A stretch of DNA of 64,000 bases from Gigantopelta aegis (taxonomy: Eukaryota > Mollusca > Gastropoda > Neomphalida > Peltospiridae): NCBI RefSeq assembly GCF_016097555.1, contig NC_054699.1, forward strand, positions 4,870,169 to 4,934,168. The letters are read 5' to 3'. Below are positions 1-10,385 of this stretch, piece after piece. The translations under genes were made by a program, and so were the position numbers. The stretch's first letter is position 1, and the number at the start of each line of letters is the position of its first letter. The notes under the pieces were generated by a model. The model searched no databases, was not told the origin of the DNA, and worked only from the letters and a program-made list of their open reading frames with translations.

Positions 1-294
1 TTAAAGCTTGTTTTACTACAGCACATTGATTTATTAATCATCGGCTGGCTACTGGATATCAAACAGTTGGTAATTTTGACATAGTCTTAGTGAGAAAGCC
101 CACTACATTTTTCCTATTAGTAGCAAGGCATCTTTTATGTGCACGATCCCACAGACCGAAAATCACATACCGCGGTCCTCAATACACCAGTCGTGATGCA
201 CTGGCTATAACACATAGCCCAATGGGTCCACCGACGGAGATCGATCCTAGACCGACCACTTTACCACTGGGCTATTTCCAGTCCCACCTAGAGT
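1..294 (-). repeat. SINE S1a
   Basis: It has the S1a tail (AGCACATTGATTTATTAATC) and body (GGATCTTTTATGTGCAC), and a tRNA-like head in inverse (GATCGATCCTAGACCGACC). It starts at the window edge. Confidence 0.8.
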
Positions 295-329
295 AGCAAA
301 ATCCGTACTATGTACTATCCTGTCCAGGG

Positions 330-556
330 TTTCTGCCAGACGATAAAACGGGTATGGCGCCATACCCAAATTATTATTTGTTTTAAGTTAACATTTGGAC
401 AAAATTAATGATTCTTATCATTATTGTACGATTTTCTTAACCCTAACCCTAAATGTAACCCATTTTCTTTGTTGAGGATGCCCCCCTTACCCCCTGTTGA
501 CTGTGGCTGCATTCAATTTCATAGCGCCATACCCCAAAATTTCTTTCTGGCAGAAA
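330..556. mobile_element. Foldback MITE, CTGCCAGA family, copy 1
   Basis: It starts TTTCTGCCAGA with GGTATGGCGCCATACC nearby and ends CATAGCGCCATACC…TCTGGCAGAAA. It shares ends and interior words with 26038-26280, in opposite orientation. The short CCCTAACCCTAA run near 440 lies inside it. Confidence 0.6.
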
Positions 557-1299
557 CACTGCTGTCTTTTGGATAGTGCATGTTAAAAGCTGTCCAGTTT
601 GTTTCGTTTTTTGCCTTTTTATTTGTGTTTTGCCTACCAGTGATTTGCGTTTCGCACGGACAAATAAAATTAAAGTTCTCAGGTGCTGATTGGCGTAAGT
701 TACTCTGTTGCTGTGCAAGTCGTTTTTGACTGGTTTACGTTTATTTGCATACCAGTGGGTCCAAGGGATTTGTCTTGAGGAGGGTTCATTATGGAATGGG
801 GTCACGAGACTTTTACGGACTTCAGGTTTATCTAATTATTGCTGCTATATGCAGTTTTACACATTTGTTTCGTTTCTTTTTCATTATTATTAATATACAT
901 GTGCGCGCGCACACACACACACACACACGATATATATCGATTCGAATTTTTGTGTATTCGGATTTCGAATATTGCAGTGTACGGACAATTGGAATGAGGG
1001 ACAAACTATATGGCCAACCGTTAACATTAATAAACATTAAATAATGTGGAAGACAAAGCTGGATCACGTGAAGTCTTTCCCACTCCTGGCTACAGTCGCG
1101 AGACACACACTCGGCATTTAAGCTACTAACTGCTCTTCAGAAAGGGTGAATTCCACAGGCACAAGCGTTATAACCGACAAACGACACTCCCCGTCTCGCC
1201 AAAATGCACACACACTCATATGGGGATATAAAAACGCTATCTCATCCTATCCATGTCGAGTCTCCTCTGGGCTGTCATGCCACGACCTGAGTAGGTCAG

Positions 1300-1745
1300 G
1301 TCCTTCTAAGGACCCCATGGACAGCCTAGGGAGACAACCAGCATCATGAAGGTCTAGAAATAACGAGCTACTCTCGAACCACTAACGAGTTACACTCGAA
1401 TTCCAAAATCTATACTAGCTCATTTTACCATTCGACCGACCGTTCAAAATTGCGCCTAATCACTCAACAAAACTGCGCACCTTTTCTCTTTTGATAAATC
1501 GCTCCACTCAAAATTCCATAGCACCCAAAACCCATCCGCCTGCTACCGATTCAATCGGACTGCTGGTGCTCCCTTGCACCTGCCAGTGCAGACGGTCCCT
1601 TCTCCTCCCCCCCCCCCCCCCCCCCCCCCCCCCACCTTTCCTGTCTTGGACAGAGAGGCCGGCCAAGGCCGGCAACTGTGCCCACGACAGGCGTGCGCTA
1701 CAACAGCTTGCTCTGAACGTGCACGTAAAACCCTTTGACCTTTGA
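1300..1745 (+). repeat. Dispersed repeat B, copy 1, with expanded poly-C
   Basis: It is colinear with 62886-63310. The stretch that reads as a short C-rich segment in copy 2 (CCTCCTCTCCCCATCCCCC) is a 27-base poly-C here (1607-1633). Confidence 0.7.
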
Positions 1746-2186
1746 CCTATCCATGTCAGACTTTAAGCATAGGTACTTGATGACAGGATAATAAACTATT
1801 TCCCAGTGACACTACTACATGATCCAGTGGTTACTGCATTGAGTTAGTCACTGTGATGTCTGATAAACATTCAGTACTATTTTTGTTTTGTTTTGCTTTG
1901 TTTTGTTTTGTTTTAACAGCATTTTGATTCGCGTTTTATTCCCGACCAGGACGAAAGTGAGGATTTTACCCCGCCCATAATGCAAATTTTAAAACACGAA
2001 ACTACATGACAGAAATGTAAAAATAAGTAAAAAAAAATACTTTTACAGCTTAATGTGTATCATATGCTTCTTAAAAAATACCGTATGACGTTCATATAAT
2101 CAGGTATTAAAAACACTTCATCAGGACCATATTATATATTAGACTTTGAAAATGTAAGTTCTTTAATTACTTTGTATAATATCTAC

Positions 2187-2238
<52 letters not shown>

Positions 2239-2391
2239 TGCGCCCATGGACACTGCTTACATTATTAAGTGGCCTACATTTTGTAAGCATGCGATGTAAT
2301 TATACTTATTTTTATTTTATGAAATAGATTACTTATTATGACCCACCCCCCCCCCCCCCCCCCCCCCCCCGCTCTCTCTCCCATTCTCGCC

Positions 2392-2427
<36 letters not shown>

Positions 2428-2635
2428 TCTCTCTCACCTCTCCAATATCTCAATCCATGTGGCTGGTGTCTTTCACTCCATTACTCAAACACTGGAACAA
2501 TTTCATATACATATTTTTATTTCACAAAAATGCACATACCCAAGCGCTTCAAGCTCACTGGGACCCGTGGAAGCAAATATTAAAAGACACACGATCCCTT
2601 GTTCAACAGCACATTATATCTGGGAAATGGCGAAA

Positions 2636-2727
2636 GTTTGTTTTGTTTAACGACACCACTAGATCACATTGATTTGTTAATCATCGGCTACTGAACGTCA
2701 AACATTTGGTAAATGTTGATAATGCCC
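2636..2727 (-). repeat. SINE S1a tail fragment
   Basis: GTTTGTTTTGTTTAACGACA then TTAATCATCGGCTACTG, with no body or head. Confidence 0.7.
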
Positions 2728-2736
2728 GGGACTTCT

Positions 2737-2885
2737 TATCCTAGTAGCACATTTAGCACGTGTTACGGTCCCCGCGCTTCAGGGGGCCCCCAGGGGGGTT
2801 GCAAAATATATATCCTGGGAAGGAGCCCCCGCTGTTATTTGTGCTACAGACCCCGCAGATCCTTAACCCGACTCTAACGGTGGTA
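2737..2885. repeat. Copy of the AGAGCCGGTTTA MITE, eroded ends
   Basis: It shares ATCCTAGTAGCACAT, CCCCGCGCTTCAGGG, GGTTGCAAAATATATATCCT and TTATTTGTGCTACAG in order with 23342-23527. Confidence 0.55.
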
Positions 2886-3440
2886 TTTCAACGATTACGA
2901 TTGCATGTTAGTACATGTTCCTGTTTGGAATATCAGTGTCTGTTTTGTGTCATTTCTAATGTTTGTAGTAACCCAATTTCGATTTTACCTCCAAATATTT
3001 TCGTATATACAAAAATATACATTAGAAAGCAAAATGAAATCCGAGCCACGAACAAAATGTACAATGGATATACCAACACTGATATTCTAAGCACGAAAAT
3101 GTGTTTAATAATTAATATGTAATGAATGTGCAATTTTATTCACATTTCTGTCGTGTATGTTTTTTCCCAAAATATGTTGCCAAGGGAGGCCAGGGCAGAT
3201 CCCCCCCCCCCCCCCCCCCCCCCGAGAATCTCCAGAAAATAGCATACACATCTCAGGGTTTAATTTTTATATTGTTTCATTTGTTTATAAAAAGTAGTGC
3301 CCCCCTAGGATTTTGATCAGGGTACGTCCCTGGAGGCATGTACCTTTAAAGTACTTTATGACACAACTGTCACACAATGAGATAATTGTCATGGAATGCC
3401 AGTTATACAGCTGTACACAAAGACAAAAGACCCCGCCCCC

Positions 3441-3483
<43 letters not shown>

Positions 3484-3586
3484 CAACAAAAAACCAAAAC
3501 AAAACACAACAAAAACAAAATTTAATTAAAAAAGAAGAAAAGAATTACTGGAAATATGCTTAGCACTAGCCTGACATAAGAAGAAG

Positions 3587-3830
3587 TTTGTTTTGTAAAA
3601 CAACACCACTAGAGCACATTGATTAATTAATCATCGGCTATTGGATGTCAAACATTTGGTAATTCTGACTCATAGTCATCAGAGGAAACACATGTGCACT
3701 TTCCCAAAAACAGGAAAGCACATACCATCGCCTTTGTCCAGTTGTGGTGCACTGGCTGGAATGAGAAAAAACCAAAATCAGCTGAATGGATCCACTGAGG
3801 TGGTTCGATCCTGCTAGCCTAGGCAGAAAA
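3587..3830 (-). repeat. SINE S1c
   Basis: It shares the S1 tail but has the S1c body: GACTCATAGTCATCAGAGG, CAGCTGAATGGATCCACTGA and GGTGGTTCGATCCTG, a different tRNA-like head from S1a. Confidence 0.75.
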
Positions 3831-4983
3831 CAAAATTGTAGATTTCAGTCATGTCTTATTCGGATTTAAAGTTGCTATCTCTGTTTTGAGGATCTATCGT
3901 AGACTGATCACGTATTGACCCCCCTCCCCCTCCCCTCCCCACTCCCCCACTATACACAATTAATAACTGTCAATTAAAAATGTGGTGGGATGTCATGAAA
4001 CAACAGTTTTGTCTGCACAAAAAACCCTTGCCAAGCAAGCTGACGTATATAACTGACCACGGATCCAGATTACCATGTTGGATACCTAATTACAGCAATT
4101 AGGTTAAAAAAAGAAGAAGAAAAGAAACAAAAACAGAAAAGAAAAGAAAAAAAAAGAAAGACCCAGTGTGCAGGGGTGTTGTTAGACCAAACATTCCTTT
4201 CCTTTACAAATATGAGCCCTGAACACCATATTAGTCTGTAAGGCACTAAAGCTGTAAAGGACATATAAATGCAGAATGACTGCACTTAAGTAGATGCCAA
4301 TAAGATATCTGATAATGACTTGGGACTGTTCATGAACCTATCACATTGGTGGGGTGTGGGGGTGGGGTGGCGTTGAAGGTGGAGAGGAGGTGCCATAATT
4401 ATTTCTTTTATACCTATCAAGTCTAGCACATATTTTTCTTATGCATACTTAGTTCAGATAGTTTATTATGTTGATAATGTATAAAGTTATAACCCCCCCT
4501 CCCCCCATCTTCAGTGTGGTTTATTTTTAAACAGCTTCTAGTCTGTAGAACAACCCAAAGTTGCTTAATATAATTATATTTAAACTTAGGTATATATGCA
4601 ACTGTACCATCAAATTAATATCTAGCTGGTTAAAGACATGCTAAAAAGTTGATATGTAATGGCCTTAGATGTAACTTCACATTATATTTTTTTCCAACAG
4701 ATTAAACAATTTTATCTATAAATATTTAGTATTTAATAACCAATAATATATATTCAGTTGAAATTATGACATAATTAATATTTTAAAAAAAAGAAGAAGA
4801 AAAAAGACATACATAAGAAGATATGCAATTCAAATACAATCAATATGTTGTAAATAATATTTATGTACAGAGCACAACCCAACAATAAAATCAACTATGT
4901 ATAGGTGGGCAGGTAGATGATTCCTAGCCTATTTCATTGACTGCCTGTGTGGATGGTGTGACCACAGGAAAAGTAGAAGTTAA

Positions 4984-5305
4984 CGGTTTTATTTAATGAC
5001 ACCACTAAAGCACAGAGATTTATTAACCATCGGCTATTTGATGTCAAACATTTGATAATTCCGACACACAATCTTTAGAGGAAACCTGCTACATTTTTTC
5101 ATTAGCAGCAAGGGATTTTTTTTTTAATATGCACTTTTCCACAGACAGGAAAGTATATACCACAGCCTTTAATATACGAACTGTAGGCACTGGTTGGGAT
5201 ATGGGGGGGGGGGGGGGGGGGGGGGGGGGAGAGAGACACGACCCAATCAGGGAATGGCAGCCCTGAGGTGGTTTGATCCTACGACCAAAGCAAAAGCCAG
5301 CTCTC
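4984..5305 (-). repeat. SINE S1c with internal G27 run
   Basis: The S1 tail, GGAAACCTGCTACATT and GAGGTGGTTTGATCCTACGA are recognisable. A run of 27 G lies inside at 5203-5229. Confidence 0.7.
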
Positions 5306-5429
5306 TACCACCTGATATGAATGTGGGACACTGCATGGTTGGGACGGGCAAATGAAGAATGGGTCCACCTAAGAGGATCGATACTACCCAGACATAACAG
5401 GTGAGCAATCTACGCATGGAACAAGAAGT

Positions 5430-5733
5430 TTGTTTTCTTTAACGACACTACTAGAGCACATTGATTTATTAATCATCGGCTACTGGATGTGAAATATATG
5501 GTCATTTTGACAGTCATAGAGAGGAAACCTGCTACACTTTTCCATTAGTAGCAAGGGATCTTTTATATGCACCATCCCATAGACAGGATAGCACATACCA
5601 CAGCCTTTGATATACCATTTGTGGTACACTGGCTGGAACGAGAAATAGTCCAATGGGCCCACCGACGGGGATCGATCCTAGACCGACTGCACATCAGGCA
5701 TGCACTTTACCACTGGGCTACGTCCCGCCCCCT
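5430..5733 (-). repeat. SINE S1a, near full length
   Basis: It runs from the GTTTGTTTTCTTTAACGACA tail to CTTTACCACTGGGCTACGTC at the head. The inverse reads as a tRNA-like start with A-box and GGATCGATCC B-box. Confidence 0.82.
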
Positions 5734-5739
5734 ACTCAC

Positions 5740-5790
5740 TTAAGGTCGCCTTAGCCCTAAGATCGCTTCGTAAAACGGGGCTCAGTACTA
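5740..5790. repeat. Fragment of the CTTAGCGCTAAG palindromic MITE
   Basis: CTTAAGGTCGCCTTAGCCCT then AAGATCGCTTCG and AACGGGGC match one end of the elements at 6000 and 8783. Confidence 0.5.
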
Positions 5791-5999
5791 TGATAGTCTA
5801 TACTGACAAAAATACAACTTTAGATTGCTAGTTGAATTTATTGATATGTTGTGGACTGTACATATTTGGACTAGAAATATCACATGGGGGAAAATATGTG
5901 AACAAAGGAATATGGAAAAACGAAACAAAAGCAATACATACATTCTACATTGACTAAACTCGAGGTGAACAAAATATTAAACAAATTATTTTATCCTCC

Positions 6000-6163
6000 T
6001 GGGCCCAGTTTCAGGAAGCGATCTTAGCCCTAAGATCAACTTAAGTGCATAGGGTAGCTATGTGCTTAAGGTAATCTTAGCCCTAAGATCAACTTAAGTG
6101 CATAGGGTAGCTATGTGCTTAAGGTAATTTTAGGGCTAAGATCGTTTTGTGGAACGGGGCCCT
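6000..6163. mobile_element. Palindromic MITE with internal duplication
   Basis: GGGCCCAGTTTCAGGAAGCG at the left and GTTTTGTGGAACGGGGCCC at the right bracket a palindrome of CTTAGCCCTAAGATC and CTTAAG words. A ~55-bp interior segment is present twice in tandem. Confidence 0.6.
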
Positions 6164-6439
6164 GCACAGTGCATTTCAGATAATAGGATCGTCTACATTT
6201 TCTAACAGTCAACCAAAATGAAGTTTTCTTAGCACTGACGGATTGAGCTTGGTCGCTATTCCATTTAAATGTATTTTCTTGCAGTCTTAACTTGCCATCG
6301 AGGATGATGTTTGCACAAATGCCTAATGTCAGGATAAATATAGTGAAAGAAATACATCAACGAAATGTAGAAATATACATATATACAAGGATGTCAGGTG
6401 GAAGTGGAGAAAAAAAAAAATCTAAAGAAATACATTAAC

Positions 6440-6770
6440 AAAGTGTATGTATGTGTGTTAGTGTTATATATGTGTGTGTGTATGCACTGTGTGTGTGCGT
6501 GTTTTGTGTGTGTGTGTGTGTGTGTGTTTTGTTTGTGTGTGTGTGTGTATATATGCACTGTGTGCGTGTTTTTTGTTTGTGTGTGTGTGTGTATGTTTTG
6601 TTTGTGTGTGTGTGTATGTTTTGTTTGTGTGTGTGTGTGTGTTGTGTTTTGTTTGTGTGTGTGTGTGTGTTTTGTTTGTGTATGTGTGTGTGTGTTGTGT
6701 GTGTGTTGTGTGTGTGTGTGCATGTGTGTGTGTGTGCATGTGTGTGTGCATGTGTGACCATGTGAATGTA
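6440..6770. repeat. Compound (TG)n microsatellite
   Basis: About 330 bp of TG repeats broken by TTTTGTT and TATGCACTG interruptions. Frames through it on both strands are low complexity. Confidence 0.93.
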
Positions 6771-6863
6771 CATGCATATGAAGGAGAACAGAGGATGGCC
6801 CAATGGGTGGTGTGTATCCAAGTGAATGGCCTACACATGTGCACATTAGCTACAGTATTTTAA

Positions 6864-9590
6864 ATTACATGTAAGTAATGGCATAACTACACTAAAAATT
6901 AAATATTGTAGTTTACAGTCCAAGTAAATTTAGGCAAAATTCTAAATAAATATACACAATTATCAGTTATCTATTTATCAACATTTTCACAAACCTACTA
7001 GACATTTTTGCTACCTCCCTTCCACCAACCTAAAAGCATACATAAATATTTTTTATTTTTTTTGTTTGTTTTATCAACATTATCTTTCAGTCAGAAAGTG
7101 TATACTGGCCTTAACCTTTTTGCACCCAACATTCAGTTTTGTATGTGACTGTTGATAATTGTGGAATGGTCCCTAGAATGACCAGATTTGTCAGTTGGTA
7201 CGGTTACAGGAATCTCATACAGTTAAAACCTGAGGAAAATACAATGTAATACTATGAGGACAAGGTAAATCAGGTGGTATTTTTGTTAATGTTTACTTTA
7301 AGTATAAGTACAAGTGAGGTTTATAACCAAATCAGAGTACTGCAAATTAGTACAGACATGTATTCCTTTATCACATTGGCGTAGACAGGATTTTAGATCT
7401 AGGGTGGGGTGGGGTGGGGTGGGGTGAGGTCGGGAGGGGGGTAAGCAAGGGGGGCATCCCACACTATGTATGGTTTTATAAAATTTAATAATTTAAAAAA
7501 ATAGTCTGATTGGCATGGCCCCTGTGACCCCCTCTCCCTATGACATTTAGCATAATTGTAAAATGTAGTTTCCTTGTGGTTTCAGAATATATGGACATAG
7601 TTTACTCCCTTGTTTCATGATAGTATACTCGGTATACTTAGCTCCCCTTTGTTTCAACACTATCAATGATGTACTTGTTATGTACATAAATGGCTGGATG
7701 GAGGGTGGGGTTGGCGGATGGTTTGCGGAAGACCTGTCTCCTATGTGTAAGAAAACTACACTTTTCTCATCTTTGGCCAATATGACCTATCTTTTTACAA
7801 CATTCCCATACCCACCCATGATATCTCAAGTTCCAGCATGGCAAGCTATAAAAAAAACCCCATCAATTGTTTCCTGTAGGTGCCTCTTACAATATCATAA
7901 GCAAGCAGTGAACACACCCCAATGTGGTTAGAGCAAGTGTAAAGTTCATGGAAAGTGGCAGATATGTCGAATGTGAAGGTGGACAGCAAACGTTGAGATA
8001 CTGGAGCTGCCAGATCAGGAAGAAATGAGATGGAATTCGAGGAAGAGAAAGTAAAGGGGGCAGTGTGGTTGAAAAAACAAAAACCCCAAAACATTATTTT
8101 CTGTTACTAAAGAATATTGCTAAGAGCTATCCTTAAAAAAAAGTTTCCTTTAATCTACCCTCATACTTAGCTATTTTTTTTTTACAAATATTTTGAAATA
8201 AATAAAAAGTAAATACCGGTACATGAAATAAAATAAAATAAATATATAATTTTGACAAAAACAAAACAAAAAATATACAAAAATAGAAGCGGAGACAAAA
8301 TGGTTGAAAAGTGGTATTTTTTGTTTGTTTGAACAAAAAAAAACAACAACAAACAAAACAAACAAAACCCCCCAGACATTCAAACAATAATCAAAATAAA
8401 ATTATTACAAATAAATTATATACCTACCAACCCACTGATCATTAAGAATTATATTTAATTTGGTTAGCACACGTACAAAAGATGTGTGTGTATAATGAAG
8501 AACAAATGAGAAGTCAATATTCATGCATGATGTTTCGCTTAAGGCAGATATGTGAAGAGACAATCTTGGTAAAATATTAACATTCAATTCAAACCTACTC
8601 CAATTTGTGGAAAATAGACCACATAATACATATATATACAAATGACAATTTTAACAGAAAATATAGAAAAATAGTTTGCCATAAAAGTTGTGATTTCCAA
8701 TGTGAATATCGACTGTCGAAAAATACATTTGTAATTGATCACAGATTTGGAGTGTTTGACAAGTACAAGTACATCTAGTCCAGGGCCCTGTTCCACAAAG
8801 CGATCTTAGCGCTAAGATCTACTTAAATGCATAACAACCTAATGCACTTAAGGTGATCTTAGCGCTAAGATTGTTTCGTGGTACGGGTCGCTGGTATTAC
8901 CACCAAAAAAAAGATCTCAAAATATTCCAAATTATTCATATTTATCAACAAGACCATGATAGACACCCAAAACCTCCTGTATGCTTTGTTATTGTATCAA
9001 TATGATGGAAACTGATGATCACAGTGATGATAGTTTGAAAATCATTAGTGAGCAAAAACAGTGTTCTCACGACAGGCCGCGGATTTAGCAATTAGAGGGC
9101 AAGGTCATTTGGCCTAGACTGATGGAGATGTTTTAAGAGCAAACTTTAACAGCACCCATTGAAAATACAGAAGTGTAAACCGTTTCATGTTCTCATAATA
9201 AAACAACTTACAGTAGTTGCATTTGAGTAATGATGACTAATTACTAATATGTAAAATAAGGCACAATCAGTTTGGCCATAAGATTGTTTAATTTCCCCGG
9301 CCACTGGACCATGTGACAAGGACACTCTGGCAATTTGCCGCAATTTTAGGCTGTTGTTAAATTTGAGTCCTATCCTGAAATTATGTAGAACAATTGCTCT
9401 CAGTTTGTCAATGGAAAACAAATCTGCAAGATGTTCCTAGATTTACCTTATATCTAAAATATATATTAGCATGTGACAAGGGAAACAATCTTGTGAGTGA
9501 GAGAATGTTCTCACGTCAAATCATAAAGACTGTGATACCTACAGTATTAATAAATGCGAATTGAAAATAAAAAGGAAAACAAAATATATA
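6864..9590. other. No gene seen
   Basis: AT-rich sequence with one palindromic MITE (8783-8893), a GGGGT-rich patch near 7405-7440 and A/T-rich low-complexity stretches around 8170-8370. Open frames are short and of biased composition. Confidence 0.7.
8783..8893. mobile_element. Palindromic MITE, GATCTTAGCGCTAAGATC type
   Basis: GGGCCCTGTTCCACAAAGCG at one end, TTGTTTCGTGGTACGGG at the other, with two GATCTTAGCGCTAAGAT palindromes between. Same family as 6000-6163. Confidence 0.6.
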
Positions 9591-9769
9591 CAGTAGAATC
9601 TCTTTGGGTCAAACTCGGTAGGGTCAAATACACTGCAATGCTCAGGAACCAAAAACGAAGCCCTGAGTTGCACTTACACGTTGTTGACCGAATGGTTAAG
9701 ATCGAACTACCCGATGGGTCGAACACTTTCTCAAGCACCGACAGGCTTCGAGCCAATGGGATTCAACTG
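9591..9769. mobile_element. Short TA-flanked MITE (pogo/mariner type)
   Basis: Ends CAGTAGAATCTC and inverse GGATTCAACTG are flanked by TA on each side. It is 179 bp and non-coding. Confidence 0.5.
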
Positions 9770-10265
9770 TAAATACTTTAGGTGATATTTATAGACAAGT
9801 ATGTCTGTACATTAAAGTCATGTGCGAGTTTATGTCCGAATGTAAATCGCGACATATTACATTTTTTCATGTAGCTATAGAAGGCACTTATAAGTCCTCT
9901 TATAGTCTTGTGTAATATTTCTGGGTAAAACGTTTGTCCGTTAGGTTAAAGATTTGTGAATTATTTCCAGAAAAGATGCTGCAGCATGTCACAGGTGGTC
10001 CATACACATACATGTATACTACAACCCATGGATTGGTTAATGAAAAACACTGATTTCCATTATTTGTATGGTTTCATCCAAACAGACAGGACAGGTCCAT
10101 ACTATAGTAAAAACTAATAATGCATATAATGTTAGCACTTTGTTAAATTGTTCAGAGAGAAACTACATAAAGTTTAAAAGCAATAAACCGTCTAAACCTT
10201 GGCACTTTCTTAAATTAATAATAATGAGCAAGCTAAATTGTTTCCGAGACCAAAATGCAAAAGCA

Positions 10266-10385
10266 CTATTTGCTTTCTGTCATTTCCTCCTTCTTATCCT
10301 GCTCTCCTGCCTTTTCTTCCACCACATTTCCTTGTTCGTTAGCACCTTTATCTTCGTTAAACTCATTCGTCTTTACTTCGTTAGT
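10266..10385 (-). CDS. Exon 10 of SDR gene (terminal exon)
   Basis: It encodes 39 residues beginning TNEVKTNEFNEDKG and ending KKEEMTESK, then TAG. A strong acceptor (TATCTTTTCTTCCAG) precedes it, it is phase 0, and its composition matches the exon 9 tail. It is too short to stand out alone; the match of phase and composition makes it convincing. Confidence 0.75.
   Translation of the reverse strand, partial: TNEVKTNEFNEDKGANEQGNVVEEKAGEQDKKEEMTESK

Larger units (their letters stand above)
1607..5229. repeat. Cluster of six long poly-C/poly-G runs
   Basis: Runs are 1607-1633 (C27), 2346-2370 (C25), 2393-2424 (C32), 3201-3223 (C23), 3436-3461 (C26, followed by A9) and 5203-5229 (G27). No gene is seen in this 3.6 kb; the rest is repeat B, SINE and AT-rich sequence, with a (TA)n tract at 2190-2235. 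Confidence 0.9.

Noticed and set aside
438..452. Telomere-like CCCTAACCCTAA (also 42483-42505)
   Set aside because: Only two to three units, and both lie inside foldback MITEs with their own explanation.
6394..6863. His/Thr-rich and Cys/Val-rich frames
   Set aside because: Translation of a (TG)n microsatellite.
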